Of a DNA stretch of 64,000 nt, positions 53,316 through 62,120 are shown in pieces. How positions within the stretch are numbered: the stretch's first letter is position 1; every line of letters starts with the position of its first letter. The translations under genes and the position numbers were made by a program. The DNA lies in contig UCII01000012.1 in NCBI GenBank assembly GCA_900472485.1, forward strand, positions 198,572-262,571, in the 5' to 3' direction. The DNA comes from Hyphomicrobiales bacterium (GTDB taxonomy: Bacteria; Pseudomonadota; Alphaproteobacteria; Rhizobiales; Rhizobiaceae). The notes under the pieces were generated by a model. That model did no database searches. It saw only the letters and a program-made list of their open reading frames with translations, and was not told where the DNA came from.

Positions 53316-54113
53316 TCATTGGCCCATCTTGTAGTCGAGGAACCACTTCTTGTTCAGTGCGTCGAGCGTGCCATCGGCCTTGAGGCTGGCGATCGCGGCA
53401 TTGATCGGGGCGACGAGATCGGAACCCTTCTGGAAGATGAAGCCGAAATCCTCGGTGCCGAGCGGACCGCCGACGAGCTTCAGGCCGCCATTGGAGGCAT
53501 CGACATAGCCCTTGCCGGCCGTGCCATCGGTCAGCACCATGTCGACGTCACCGGTCTTCAGGGCCTGTACGGTGGCGCCGAAGGTTTCGAAGGTCTTGAT
53601 GCGCGGGTTCTGCTCGTTGCCGTCGAGGACTTCATAGACGGCGGTGTAGAAGGGCGTCGTGCCCGGCTGCGCGCCGATCAGCGCCTCCTTGACAGCAGCG
53701 AAGCTCTTGGCATCCGTGAAGCGCTTCTCGTCGCCGCGCACGAGCATGAACTGCTGCGAGCGCATATAGGGATCAGAGAAATCGACCTTCTGCTTGCGGT
53801 CTTCCTTAATGGTGATGCCGGTCATGCCGATGTTGTACTGGCCTTCGGAAACAGCCTGGATCATCGCGTCCCAGCTGGTGTTCTGGTACTCGACCTTGAA
53901 GTTCAGACGCTTGGCGATCTCGTTCATCGCGTCATATTCCCAGCCGATCGCCTTGTTCGTCTTCGGGTCGATGAACTGCAGCGGCGGATAGGCATTCTCG
54001 GTGACGACGACGACGGTTTTGCCATTCAGGTTCGGCAGGTCGGCGGCGAAGGCAGCGAAAGGTGCAAGCACGAGGGCGCCAAGGCCCAGAAGGAACGAAC
54101 GACGGAATGCCAT
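53316..54113 (-). CDS. amino-acid ABC transporter substrate-binding protein
   Basis: A 265-residue periplasmic protein with a signal peptide ([23 protein letters not shown]) and the SBP_bac_3 fold: [83 protein letters not shown]. It pairs with the permease downstream. The ligand is probably a polar or acidic amino acid; not certain. Confidence 0.93.
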   Translation of the reverse strand: MAFRRSFLLGLGALVLAPFAAFAADLPNLNGKTVVVVTENAYPPLQFIDPKTNKAIGWEYDAMNEIAKRLNFKVEYQNTSWDAMIQAVSEGQYNIGMTGITIKEDRKQKVDFSDPYMRSQQFMLVRGDEKRFTDAKSFAAVKEALIGAQPGTTPFYTAVYEVLDGNEQNPRIKTFETFGATVQALKTGDVDMVLTDGTAGKGYVDASNGGLKLVGGPLGTEDFGFIFQKGSDLVAPINAAIASLKADGTLDALNKKWFLDYKMGQ

Positions 54114-54265
54114 GAAAATCTCCCCGATTAGCGTGGCGGGAAAGTGTCATATTTGGAAAGTGCATGGCAAGGCCGTTGCCGTGGCTGCGATCATAAAAAT
54201 AGAAAAGCAACTCTAAGCGGGTGGCTGACGATGAAAATTTCTTTCCGATGGGCGTGAGCCGGACA

Positions 54266-54292
54266 GCAAAAAGGCGACCCGAGGGCCGCCTT
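54266..54292 (-). terminator. rplS terminator
   Basis: On the minus strand AAGGCGGCCC pairs with GGGTCGCCTT and is followed by TTTTT (complement of the A run at 54268-54272). It lies 30 bases after the rplS stop. Confidence 0.88.
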
Positions 54293-54322
54293 CAAGCTTT
54301 GCGATCCCAAGTGGATCGAAAC

Positions 54323-54859
54323 TTATTCTGCTGCCGGCTCGGCTGCAGCAGCAGCTTCGGCAGCTGCCTTTGCTTCGGCGGCTTCCGCTGCTGCCTTCTC
54401 GGCTGCGAGAGCCTGAGCGGCTGCAACCTTCTCGGCTTCGATGCGTGCCTTCTCATCGGCCAGAGCCTGACGCTCGGCATCGTTGAGCTTGCGGGCGCGG
54501 GTGCCGGTGTTTTCGACGATACGGGCAGCCTTACCGCGCAGGTCGCGCAGGTAGTAGAGCTTGGCGCGACGGACCTTACCGCGGCGAACGACTTCGACGC
54601 TTTCGATCATCGGCGAGTAAACCGGGAATACGCGCTCGACACCTTCGCCGTAGGAGATCTTGCGAACCGTGAAGTTTTCCTGCAGGCCGCCGCCGGAGCG
54701 AGCGATGCAAACGCCTTCATAGGCCTGAACGCGGGTACGGTTGCCTTCCGTGACCTTCACGTTGACGCGAACAGTGTCGCCAGCGGAAAATTCGGGGAGC
54801 GTGCGCTTGGCTTCGATCTTGGCAGCCTGTTCGGCTTCCAACTGCTGAATGATGTTCAT
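54323..54859 (-). CDS. rplS: 50S ribosomal protein L19
   Basis: A 178-residue L19. The ribosomal domain is residues 1-125 ([50 protein letters not shown] to [17 protein letters not shown]), longer than E. coli L19 by an Ala/Glu-rich C-terminal tail (about 125-178, such as [20 protein letters not shown]). Such tails are common in alphaproteobacterial L19 and their role is unclear. It has its own terminator downstream. Confidence 0.96.
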   Translation of the reverse strand: MNIIQQLEAEQAAKIEAKRTLPEFSAGDTVRVNVKVTEGNRTRVQAYEGVCIARSGGGLQENFTVRKISYGEGVERVFPVYSPMIESVEVVRRGKVRRAKLYYLRDLRGKAARIVENTGTRARKLNDAERQALADEKARIEAEKVAAAQALAAEKAAAEAAEAKAAAEAAAAAEPAAE

Positions 54860-54990
54860 GTTATCAACCTCGTTGTTGGTTCAACAGCCAGAGCGCTCAT
54901 CATTCTATCTTTGGTCGGACCCTGAGATCACGCCTCGGATATATGCCCGTTCAGGCAGGAGCGGATACGTCTGCTCTTCTTTGCTGGTTG

Positions 54991-55006
54991 ATGGGAATTT
55001 TCCCAT
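54991..55006. repeat. small inverted repeat upstream of rplS
   Basis: ATGGGAA at 54991-54997 and TTCCCAT at 55000-55006 around TT, in the 270-base gap between trmD and rplS. Possible operator or structure in the rplS leader; no other element was recognised in this gap. Confidence 0.35.
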
Positions 55007-55129
55007 GCCGGGCGCGCACATACCCTATTGTCATGCGTTTGTCACCCCTTGGCAGGGAATTAAGTGGCGATTGTTGCCGGTTTTGCGGGCATAGCCGAAC
55101 CGATCTCGCTCATCCAGGCGGTGCTGCCG

Positions 55130-55822
55130 CTATTTCTTCCGCAATTCGTCCAACAAATCCGGCCGGCGCTCTCGCGTGAGCTCTTCAGCCTTTTCCCTTT
55201 GCCATTTGGCGATCGCCGCGTGGTTGCCCGAGGTGAGTATGGCGGGAATCTCGCGGCCCTCCCAGATCTGCGGACGGGTATAGTGCGGATGTTCCAACAG
55301 GCCGCCTTCAAAACTTTCGTGCAGGCCGGAGAGGTCATTGCCCATGACGCCGGGCAGGATGCGGACGATGGCGTCGAGCAGGATGAGGGCGGCCGGCTCG
55401 CCGCCCGAGAGGATATAGTCGCCGATCGAAACTTCCTCGAGGTCGCGACCGTCGATAACCCGTTGGTCGACGCCTTCGAAGCGGCCACAAACGATGATGA
55501 CGCCTTCGCCGTTTGCAAGCTCGCGCACGCGCTTCTGCGTCAGCGGCTTGCCGCGCGGGCTCATCAGCAGGCGGGGGCGGCTGTCGTTCTCGCTGGCATG
55601 ATCGATGGCGCGGGCAAGCACATCAGGCTTCAGCACCATGCCGGCTCCGCCGCCGGCCGGCGTGTCGTCGACGGTGCGGTGCTTGTCGGTCGCGAAATCG
55701 CGGATCTGTACCGTATCCAGCGACCACTGCCCGCGTTCCATCGCCTTGCCGGCAAGCGAGGTACCGAGATGGCCGGGGAACATCTCGGGATAAAGCGTCA
55801 ATATGGTCGCCCGGAAACTCAT
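55130..55822 (-). CDS. trmD: tRNA (guanine37-N1)-methyltransferase TrmD
   Basis: A 230-residue SPOUT methyltransferase: [35 protein letters not shown], the SAM knot with [36 protein letters not shown], and [31 protein letters not shown]. It methylates G37 of tRNAs. Start at 55822 is canonical. It follows rimM by 40 bases and is separated from rplS by 270 bases. Confidence 0.96.
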   Translation of the reverse strand: MSFRATILTLYPEMFPGHLGTSLAGKAMERGQWSLDTVQIRDFATDKHRTVDDTPAGGGAGMVLKPDVLARAIDHASENDSRPRLLMSPRGKPLTQKRVRELANGEGVIIVCGRFEGVDQRVIDGRDLEEVSIGDYILSGGEPAALILLDAIVRILPGVMGNDLSGLHESFEGGLLEHPHYTRPQIWEGREIPAILTSGNHAAIAKWQREKAEELTRERRPDLLDELRKK

Positions 55823-55862
55823 GGCGCAATCACTTCCTAATGAGGGCACTTCCCAATGAGGA

Positions 55863-56456
55863 TCACTTCTTCTTCGGCTTGCCCTGCGGCTTCTCGGGTT
55901 TTTCCGGCATTTCCGGTTTGCCGATCAGATCGTCAGGGCCGTCGATCAGGCCAGCGGCCAACGGGTCGATCAGGATCTTGCCGCCCTCGAGGTCGATTTC
56001 GAGCACCGCAGCCTCGGAAAAGGGGATAAGAACAGGGCGCTTGCCCGGCCCCTTCAGCTCCAGCAGGTCGCCGGCGCCGAAATCATAGACGCCGCTGACC
56101 GTGCCGTAGCCGGTGCCCTGGTCGTCGACGGCCTCCAGGCCTTCGAGATCGGCATAGAAGAATTCGTCATCGTCGAGTTCGTCATCAGGCAGGTTGTCGC
56201 GCTCGATATAGAGTTCCAGCCCGTTCAACGCTTCGGCGGCGTTGCGGTCGTTGACGCCGCGGAAGCGCACGATCACGACGTTCTTGGCCTCGCGGATTTC
56301 CAACACCTCGAAGCTGCGGCCGTCCATGCTATGCAGGTGGCCGTAGTCGCCGAGCGCGGTCGGATCCGACGTATAGGCGCGGGCGCGCACCTCGCCTCTC
56401 AGGCCCTGCGCTGCGCCGATCGTTGCCATCAATACCGGATTTTGCAGTTTCGTCAT
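55863..56456 (-). CDS. rimM: 16S rRNA processing protein RimM
   Basis: A 197-residue RimM: N-terminal beta barrel ([34 protein letters not shown]) and PRC-barrel C-terminal half ([60 protein letters not shown]), ending in a Pro/Lys-rich tail ([16 protein letters not shown]). It assists 30S assembly and binds S19. Start at 56456 is MTKLQNPVL. An intrinsic terminator lies between it and rpsP upstream, so it may be read through or use its own promoter. Confidence 0.94.
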   Translation of the reverse strand: MTKLQNPVLMATIGAAQGLRGEVRARAYTSDPTALGDYGHLHSMDGRSFEVLEIREAKNVVIVRFRGVNDRNAAEALNGLELYIERDNLPDDELDDDEFFYADLEGLEAVDDQGTGYGTVSGVYDFGAGDLLELKGPGKRPVLIPFSEAAVLEIDLEGGKILIDPLAAGLIDGPDDLIGKPEMPEKPEKPQGKPKKK

Positions 56457-56522
56457 GGTCTCTTCGCCGATTGCCGGGATCAATTGCGTTCTCTCATAGG
56501 CTGAACGCCAGCCGATGGGAAC

Positions 56523-56558
56523 AAAAAACGGGCGGCATGTCGCCATGCCACCCGTTTT
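56523..56558 (-). terminator. terminator between rpsP and rimM
   Basis: On the minus strand AACGGGTGGCATG pairs with CATGCCGCCCGTT (13 pairs, one G-T) around GCGA, followed by six T. It lies 20 bases after the rpsP stop, the strongest hairpin in the window. Confidence 0.92.
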
Positions 56559-56577
56559 CAATCAATGCGAGGTCCGA

Positions 56578-56937
56578 TTACTCGGAAGCAGCAGCGGCGT
56601 CAGCAGCCTTCTGTGCCTTTTCGGCAGCGCGTTCCTGAGCGCGCTTGCCCGGCTTTGCCTTTTCCGGGTTGTTCTTGGCTTCGCGCGTTGCGATGCCGGC
56701 TTCGGCGAGGAAGCGCAGAACGCGGTCGGTCGGCTGTGCGCCGTGGTCGAGCCAATGCTTGATGCGCTCGGCCTTGAGTTCAACGCGCTTGGCGTCGTCC
56801 TTGGCAAGCATCGGGTTCCAGGAGCCGAGCGTTTCCAGGAAGCGGCCGTCGCGCGGCGAGCGAGCGTCGGCTACGACAACGTGGTAGTACGGGCGCTTCT
56901 TGGAGCCACCGCGGGCGAGACGAATTTTCAGTGCCAT
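56578..56937 (-). CDS. rpsP: 30S ribosomal protein S16
   Basis: A 119-residue S16: [43 protein letters not shown] at the start and [22 protein letters not shown] in the centre, with an alphaproteobacterial Lys/Ala tail (residues 85-119). It is essential for 30S assembly. A terminator follows. The upstream gene is chorismate mutase, a common rhizobial order. Confidence 0.96.
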   Translation of the reverse strand: MALKIRLARGGSKKRPYYHVVVADARSPRDGRFLETLGSWNPMLAKDDAKRVELKAERIKHWLDHGAQPTDRVLRFLAEAGIATREAKNNPEKAKPGKRAQERAAEKAQKAADAAAASE

Positions 56938-57064
56938 GTTAATTCTCCTTAGGCTTTTCGTGACCGCTTCGTTGTGCGGTATGGTTACGTCGCGCTGCTG
57001 TTTTCGTGCCGCGTGATCCCTGTTGAAAACGTGCTCGCGTCTTTCTGGGGCACGCGGTCAGGGA

Positions 57065-57376
57065 TTACCCTTTGAAATCCGCAGCGATCTGTTCATGATG
57101 CCGGATGACTTCCTTGATGACGAAGTTCAGGAACTTCTCGGCGAAATCCGGGTCCAGATTTGCGTCCTTTGCCAGGCGGCGCAGGCGCTCGATCTGAAAT
57201 TCTTCGCGCGCCGGGTCGGCCGGCGGCAGGTCGTATTTGGCCTTCAGCACACCGACCTCTTTGGTGCAGCGGAAGCGTTCGGCCAGCATGTGCACCAGTG
57301 CGGCATCGATATTGTCGATCGACTGGCGGTAGTTGCCCAGTTGGGCTTTGACGTCTGGATCAATCATGGGGGTCAA
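57065..57376 (-). CDS. chorismate mutase (AroQ type)
   Basis: A 103-residue single-domain mutase: YRQSIDNIDAALVHMLAERFRCTKEVGVLKAKYDLPPADPAREEFQIERLRRLAKDANLDPDFAEKFLNFVIKEVIRHHEQI. The AroQ signature Arg (near RQSIDN), Lys (EVGVLKAKY) and Arg (RRLAKDA) residues are present. It converts chorismate to prephenate. Start ATG 57376, with M at residue 4 possible. It lies between ffh (10 bases downstream of ffh stop) and rpsP. Confidence 0.9.
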   Translation of the reverse strand: MTPMIDPDVKAQLGNYRQSIDNIDAALVHMLAERFRCTKEVGVLKAKYDLPPADPAREEFQIERLRRLAKDANLDPDFAEKFLNFVIKEVIRHHEQIAADFKG

Positions 57377-57385
57377 CGATCCCTT

Positions 57386-58966
57386 TCACTTCTTCTTCGG
57401 CAAACCGGGGAGCCCCGGGAAACCACCGCCGAGGCCTGGCAATTTGGCGCCGCCAAGACCAGGCAAACCAGCACCGCCGCCGAGGCCTGGCAAACTACCC
57501 GGCAAGCCACCGGGACGGCCGAGGCCGGCGGCTTCGGCCTGCTTCTGCAGGGCTTCGAGCTGCTTGGGGTCCATGTTCGACAGGTCGGGCATGCCGCCCA
57601 TACCGCCGCCGAGGCCCATCTTGCCGGCAAGGCCGCCCATCAGCTGCTTCATCATGCCGCCTTTGCCCTTGCCGCCCATCATCTTCATCATATCCGCCAT
57701 CTGGCGATGCATCTTCAGAAGCTTGTTGATGTCGGAGGCGTCGGTGCCGGAGCCGGCGGCGATGCGCTTCTTGCGGGAATGCTTCAGGAGGTCCGGATTG
57801 GCGCGCTCGGCCTTGGTCATCGAGGAGATGATGGCGAGCTGGCGCTTGAACAGGCGGTCGTCGAGGCCGGCAGCGGCCATCTTGTCCTTCATGCCCGACA
57901 TGCCCGGCATCAGGCCCATGATGCCGCCCATGCCGCCCATTTTCTGCATCTGGCCGAGCTGGTCGGCGAGGTCATTGAGGTCGAACTTGCCCTTGGCCAT
58001 CTTGGCGGCCATGGCGGCGGCCTTTTCGGCGTCGATATTCTCGGCGGCCTTCTCGACGAGCGAGACGATGTCGCCCATGCCGAGGATGCGGTCGGCGATA
58101 CGGCGGGGATGGAATTCCTCCAGCTCGCCCATCTTTTCGCCGACGCCGATCAGCTTGATCGGCTTGCCTGTCACGGCGCGCATCGAAAGGGCCGCACCGC
58201 CGCGGCCGTCGCCGTCCATACGGGTCAGTACGAGGCCGGTGATCCCGACGCGCTCGTCGAAATTGCGGGCAAGGTTGACGGCGTCCTGACCGGTCAAGCT
58301 ATCGGCAACCAGCAGAATTTCATGCGGATTGGACTTCTTCTTGATATCCGCCATCTCGACCATGAGCGGCTCGTCGATATGCGTACGGCCGGCGGTGTCG
58401 AGGATGACGATGTCATGGCCGCCGAGCTTGGCGGCCTGCACGGCGCGAGCGGCAATGTCGGTCGGCGACTGGCCTGATATGATCGGCAGCGTGTCGACGC
58501 CGGTCTGGACGCCGAGCTGGCGCAGCTGCTCCTGCGCCGCCGGACGGCGCGTATCGAGCGAGGCCATCAGGACCTTCTTGCGGTCGCGGCTCGTCATGCG
58601 GCTGGCGATCTTCGCCGTCGTGGTGGTCTTGCCCGAGCCCTGCAGACCGACCATCATGACGACGACCGGGGCTGGCGCGTTGAGGTCGATGCCCACACCT
58701 TCGCCGCCGAGCATCTCGATCAGCTCGTCATGAACGATCTTGACGACCATCTGGCCGGGCTTGATCGACTTCAGGATTTCGGCGCCAACGGCCTTTTCGC
58801 GGACACGATCGGTAAAGGAGCGAACGACATCCAGCGCCACGTCGGCTTCCAAAAGCGCGCGGCGAACCTCGCGCAGCGCTGCGGAAACATCGGCTTCCGA
58901 GAGCGCACCGCGGCCTGTCAGTCCATTCAGAATGGAACCAAGACGGTCCTGGAGGTTTTCAAACAT
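57386..58966 (-). CDS. ffh: signal recognition particle protein Ffh
   Basis: A 526-residue SRP54 GTPase. N domain MFENLQDRLGSILNGLTGRG, G motifs VGLQGSGKTTTTAKIAS, DTRRPAAQEQL, DTAGRTHIDE and TRMDGDGRGGAALS, and a Met/Gly-rich M domain (MQKMGGMGGIMGLMPGMSGMKDK) with a long Gly/Pro/Leu tail. It targets membrane proteins with the 4.5S RNA. Start 58966 is the canonical MFENL. A probable small RNA lies upstream. Confidence 0.96.
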   Translation of the reverse strand: MFENLQDRLGSILNGLTGRGALSEADVSAALREVRRALLEADVALDVVRSFTDRVREKAVGAEILKSIKPGQMVVKIVHDELIEMLGGEGVGIDLNAPAPVVVMMVGLQGSGKTTTTAKIASRMTSRDRKKVLMASLDTRRPAAQEQLRQLGVQTGVDTLPIISGQSPTDIAARAVQAAKLGGHDIVILDTAGRTHIDEPLMVEMADIKKKSNPHEILLVADSLTGQDAVNLARNFDERVGITGLVLTRMDGDGRGGAALSMRAVTGKPIKLIGVGEKMGELEEFHPRRIADRILGMGDIVSLVEKAAENIDAEKAAAMAAKMAKGKFDLNDLADQLGQMQKMGGMGGIMGLMPGMSGMKDKMAAAGLDDRLFKRQLAIISSMTKAERANPDLLKHSRKKRIAAGSGTDASDINKLLKMHRQMADMMKMMGGKGKGGMMKQLMGGLAGKMGLGGGMGGMPDLSNMDPKQLEALQKQAEAAGLGRPGGLPGSLPGLGGGAGLPGLGGAKLPGLGGGFPGLPGLPKKK

Positions 58967-59068
58967 CGGTTCTTCCTTATCGATCGCTTGGGATTTGGAT
59001 TTGCGCCTGTGCGCGGTTCCTCGCCCGAAAACGTCGTGCTTTTCCATGACGAAAACAAGACGCAAAGC

Positions 59069-59177
59069 CAAAAAGCACCCGAGGGCGCATCGCGCTGTCG
59101 GGTGTTGACCTCCGGGATCTCTTTATACCTTTTTGGGTCCCGGTCGGTGGCTCGGAGGCTTGTGCTCGTCGCAGATT
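59069..59177 (-). ncRNA. candidate small RNA upstream of ffh
   Basis: A self-contained transcription unit of about 105-110 bases. The promoter is TTGACT-17-TTTATC (59207-59212 and 59184-59189 read on the minus strand); the predicted start is near 59177. The unit ends with a terminator in which CACCCGA pairs with TCGGGTG (59098-59104 with 59076-59082) over an inner GCGC/GCGC stem, followed by CTTTTT. A CCTCCG motif at about 59152-59157 could pair with CGGAGG near 59107-59112. No SRP RNA tetraloop motif was found, so it is not the 4.5S RNA. Confidence 0.6.
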
Positions 59178-59183
59178 GCGGGC

Positions 59184-59212
59184 GATAAACAGGAAAAGGC
59201 CGGCAAAGTCAA
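59184..59212 (-). promoter_or_regulatory. sigma-70 type promoter of the candidate sRNA
   Basis: Minus-strand -35 TTGACT (59212-59207) and -10 TTTATC (59189-59184) with an exact 17-base spacer. This is among the best housekeeping promoter matches in the window. It may also drive ffh if the terminator is read through. Confidence 0.7.
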
Positions 59213-59340
59213 CCCAATGCGGCCGAAATGCCTGAAATGCACGAATGAGATCGCCATATCGATGTCGATTTGACCGTATCACCGTTTTCAAATTGTTGTA
59301 TCGATCCCAGCCGTCAAGTGATTCCCCGAGACCGTTTCGA

Positions 59341-60330
59341 ATGAATGATGCAGCCCTGACCGATCTTCTTGCCGCGTGTCGCACTTACGCCGGCGGCCGG
59401 GTCGACACCCGTTTCAATGCAGCGGCTCAAGCCTTCTATGCGAGTTCCAAGGCCCAGCCGAAGATCGCGGCGCGGGCGGCGCGCGAGCTCAGCCGCCTGC
59501 CGCCACCGGGAGCCGCCGTTCTTGCCAATATGCTCGGCACCATTGTCGAGAAGGGCGGGGCCGTGGAACGCAGCGGTCCGGCCGTATGGGAACTCTATCT
59601 GGCGTGGCTGCCGCAGATCCATCGTGGCTTTGCCGGCCGCAAGGAGCTGAGCCCGCGGCAAAGGCAGCTGCTCGATGCGTTCCAGCTGCTCGGCCAATCG
59701 GCAGTTTCGCATCTTTCCGGCATGCCGCAGGAGCGTGCACTTGCCGCCGGCAACAAGGCACTGATGGCGCAGCTTGCGGAATTGCAGGATTACACGCCGG
59801 GGGCGGCTTGGATTCGCCAAGTGCTTCTGAGCCGCAGCGACGATCTGCTGGTGCTGCACCTGCCGAGCCGCCAGGGCTTTCGTTTGCGCTATGAGAATAT
59901 CGTCAACAGCTTTCATCTGTTCACGCTGGTCCAGGCGGCCTTCGGCGAGCGGCTTCCTGGCGGCCGTGCGCCCAATAGGTTCATTGTCGATATGGCGCGC
60001 TGCGTGACCGTGGCCGAAGAGGGCAATGACGAACCATGGTGGCGCTACCAGACGATGCGGCCGGATGAGCCGGGTCTTGTCGATGTTTCCGGCGAGGCCT
60101 CCGTCGAGACGATTTCCCGTGTTGATGGCCGGCAGATCATCCTGCTTTCGCCTCCCATCGAAGGCGCGGCGTTGTGGGACACGAGTTTCTTCACGCCGCA
60201 GCTTTTCGCCATGCCGGCGAATGTCGTGCTGGAGGAGACGCTGGCAGCGCAAGAGGCCGAGGAATGGTTCGCCAAGATTGGCTTGCCGGCTGTCGGGGCG
60301 ACAAGCACGCAAGGGGTGGAGAAGGCATGA
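59341..60330 (+). CDS. hypothetical protein coupled to a metallohydrolase
   Basis: A 329-residue soluble protein of unknown function: MNDAALTDLLAACRTYAGGRVDTRFNAAAQAFYASSKAQPKIAARAAREL, LQDYTPGAAWIRQVLLSRSDDLLVLHLPSRQGFRLRYENIVNSFHLFTLVQAAFG and FIVDMARCVTVAEEGNDEPWWRYQ are the most regular parts. No domain is recognised. Its stop overlaps the next gene's ATG by four bases, so the two are co-translated and probably work together. Confidence 0.8.
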   Translation: MNDAALTDLLAACRTYAGGRVDTRFNAAAQAFYASSKAQPKIAARAARELSRLPPPGAAVLANMLGTIVEKGGAVERSGPAVWELYLAWLPQIHRGFAGRKELSPRQRQLLDAFQLLGQSAVSHLSGMPQERALAAGNKALMAQLAELQDYTPGAAWIRQVLLSRSDDLLVLHLPSRQGFRLRYENIVNSFHLFTLVQAAFGERLPGGRAPNRFIVDMARCVTVAEEGNDEPWWRYQTMRPDEPGLVDVSGEASVETISRVDGRQIILLSPPIEGAALWDTSFFTPQLFAMPANVVLEETLAAQEAEEWFAKIGLPAVGATSTQGVEKA

Positions 60331-61343
60331 CAAGCTCATCCGGCTCGGCCAAGAAAAATCCCTATTATCAGGGGCCAGTTTCCGATCATTTCGACGGCCA
60401 GCGTTTCTTCAATCCAGGCGGCGTTGAGCCGGGCGGTGCGTTCGATCTTTTGCGCTGGCAGTTGGGTGGTGGCCGGGTGCGCTGGCCCAATCCCGTTATC
60501 AGCGCCTTTCCGGCGGCAAAGCCCGACCGGCATGTTTTCGGCGAGCAGATGCGCGTGACCATGGTTGGGCATGCGTCGATGCTGCTACAGATTGCCGGAT
60601 TGAATATCTTGACCGATCCCGTCTGGTCGGAGCGGGTCAGCCCCTTCCGCTCCGTCGGGCCGAAGCGGGTGGTGCCGCCCGGCATCCGCTTCGAGGATCT
60701 GCCCCATATCGACCTCGTGCTTGTCACGCATAATCATTACGACCACCTCGATCTCGTGACCCTTGCCCGCCTGCAGCAGGCGCATCGGCCAAAGATCGTC
60801 ACGCCGCTCGGCAACGATACGATCATCCGCCGCGCCGTTCCCGATGCCGACATCACCGTGGTCGACTGGGGCGATCGCGTGGAGGTCAGAAGCGGAGTGA
60901 CGATCGATGCCGAGCCCTGTCACCATTGGTCGGCGCGCGGCATGGGCGACCGGCGTATGGCGCTATGGGCGGCATTCGTGCTCACCACGCCAGCAGGCAA
61001 GATCTATCATGTCGGCGACACCGGCTTTCACGATGGCATCAATTATGAGGCTGCCCGGCAAAAACATAACGGCTTTCGCCTCGCGATCCTGCCCTTCGGC
61101 GCCTATGAGCCGCGCTGGTTCATGAAAGGCCAGCACCAGAATCCGGAAGAGGCGGTCAAGGGCATGAAGCTCTGCAACGCGGCCTATGTCGCCGGGCATC
61201 ACTTCGCGACCTTCCAGCTGACGGACGAGGGCATCGATACGCCCGTTCAGGCGCTGGATGCCGCGTTGAAGGCCGAGGGCGTGGAGCCGGATCGCTTTCG
61301 TCCGCTTCGGGCAGGCGAGGTTTTCGACGTACCTGTCGTCTGA
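60327..61343 (+). CDS. NAPE-PLD-like metallo-beta-lactamase-fold hydrolase
   Basis: A 338-residue MBL-fold protein with the motif THNHYDHLDLVTL (HxHxDH), GHASMLLQI, and metal ligands CHHWSARG, GDTGFHDG and AGHHFATF. This order and the WPNPVISAFPAAKPDR N-terminal part match the NAPE-hydrolysing phospholipase D-like/UlaG-like subgroup. The substrate is likely a phosphodiester (perhaps a phospholipid), not proven. It overlaps the preceding hypothetical gene by ATGA. Confidence 0.87.
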   Translation: MTSSSGSAKKNPYYQGPVSDHFDGQRFFNPGGVEPGGAFDLLRWQLGGGRVRWPNPVISAFPAAKPDRHVFGEQMRVTMVGHASMLLQIAGLNILTDPVWSERVSPFRSVGPKRVVPPGIRFEDLPHIDLVLVTHNHYDHLDLVTLARLQQAHRPKIVTPLGNDTIIRRAVPDADITVVDWGDRVEVRSGVTIDAEPCHHWSARGMGDRRMALWAAFVLTTPAGKIYHVGDTGFHDGINYEAARQKHNGFRLAILPFGAYEPRWFMKGQHQNPEEAVKGMKLCNAAYVAGHHFATFQLTDEGIDTPVQALDAALKAEGVEPDRFRPLRAGEVFDVPVV

Positions 61344-61357
61344 GGGACGCCAAATAT

Positions 61358-61381
61358 CCCTTCTCCCAGAGGGGAGAAGGG
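61358..61381. repeat. short palindromic hairpin of the intergenic repeat type
   Basis: CCCTTCTCCC at 61358-61367 mirrors GGGAGAAGGG at 61372-61381 around AGAG, in the convergent gap between the metallohydrolase and AHSA1 genes. Related to the C-rich repeat at 4490-4652. Probably ends one or both transcripts. Confidence 0.6.
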
Positions 61382-61403
61382 GTTGCGCTGCGCGTCGGAA
61401 GCC

Positions 61404-61853
61404 TTACTGCGTAATCTCAGGCTCAACCAGTTTCGCCAGATTGATCAGCGATTCCTGCCAGCCGAGATAGCAGGCTTCCGGCGGAATGACATCGGGGATG
61501 CCAGCCTGGGTGATGTTGACCTCGGTTCCCACCAACACCTTTTTCAACGTCACCGTCACTTCCATTTGGCCGGGCAGGTTGGGGTCGTCGAACCTGTCTG
61601 TGTAACGCACCAGTTCGCCGGGAACGAGCTCGATATATTCACCGCCGAAAGCGTGGACTTCACTGGTCGTAAAATTGCGGAACGACATCTTGAACGTGCC
61701 GCCGACTTTTCCTTCGAAGTGGTGCACGCTGCAGGCAAAACCGTTCGGCGGCAGCCACTTGGCAAGTGCGTCGGTTTCGATGAATGCGCGATAGACCTTT
61801 TCCGGGCTGGTGGCGAGGACGCGGTGCAGGCTTATGGTATTCGGCATGGTCAT
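61404..61853 (-). CDS. SRPBCC/AHSA1-family protein
   Basis: A 149-residue START/Bet v1-like protein: ISLHRVLATSPEKVYRAFIETDALAKWLPPNGFACSVHHFEGKVGGTFKMSFRNF, ending with CYLGWQESLINLAKLVEPEI. AHSA1 domains bind hydrophobic ligands. It stands alone opposite the metallohydrolase. Start ATG 61853 (MTMPNT) or ATG 61847. Confidence 0.87.
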   Translation of the reverse strand: MTMPNTISLHRVLATSPEKVYRAFIETDALAKWLPPNGFACSVHHFEGKVGGTFKMSFRNFTTSEVHAFGGEYIELVPGELVRYTDRFDDPNLPGQMEVTVTLKKVLVGTEVNITQAGIPDVIPPEACYLGWQESLINLAKLVEPEITQ

Positions 61854-62120
61854 AATCCCTATGGTTTGACGGAGTGGACGAGCCTAGGACGTGGTAATGT
61901 TTGACAATCCGACATGAAGCGCCATTTTTTTTAACATTAAGTCGGCCTACGGCGATGCTCATAGCACAAAGTAATGCAACAGAGCGGCGGCCCTCTCAAA
62001 CTCACGACTCCAATCAGCGGCGAGACGCGGCATAGTAATTGATCGCAGTGCATGCGTCTTGAATTAACAATCGATGGTATACGATATAATTCGTTGATTA
62101 GTTGTGATGGTGGTTGCTTG

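Noticed and set aside
57023-58477. 484-residue frame opposite ffh and chorismate mutase
   Set aside because: It spans two well-supported genes on the other strand and is rich in His/Gln/Ala from the M-domain repeats.
59069-59177. 4.5S SRP RNA next to ffh
   Set aside because: Considered because of position, but the conserved SRP loop sequence is absent; kept only as an unnamed candidate sRNA.
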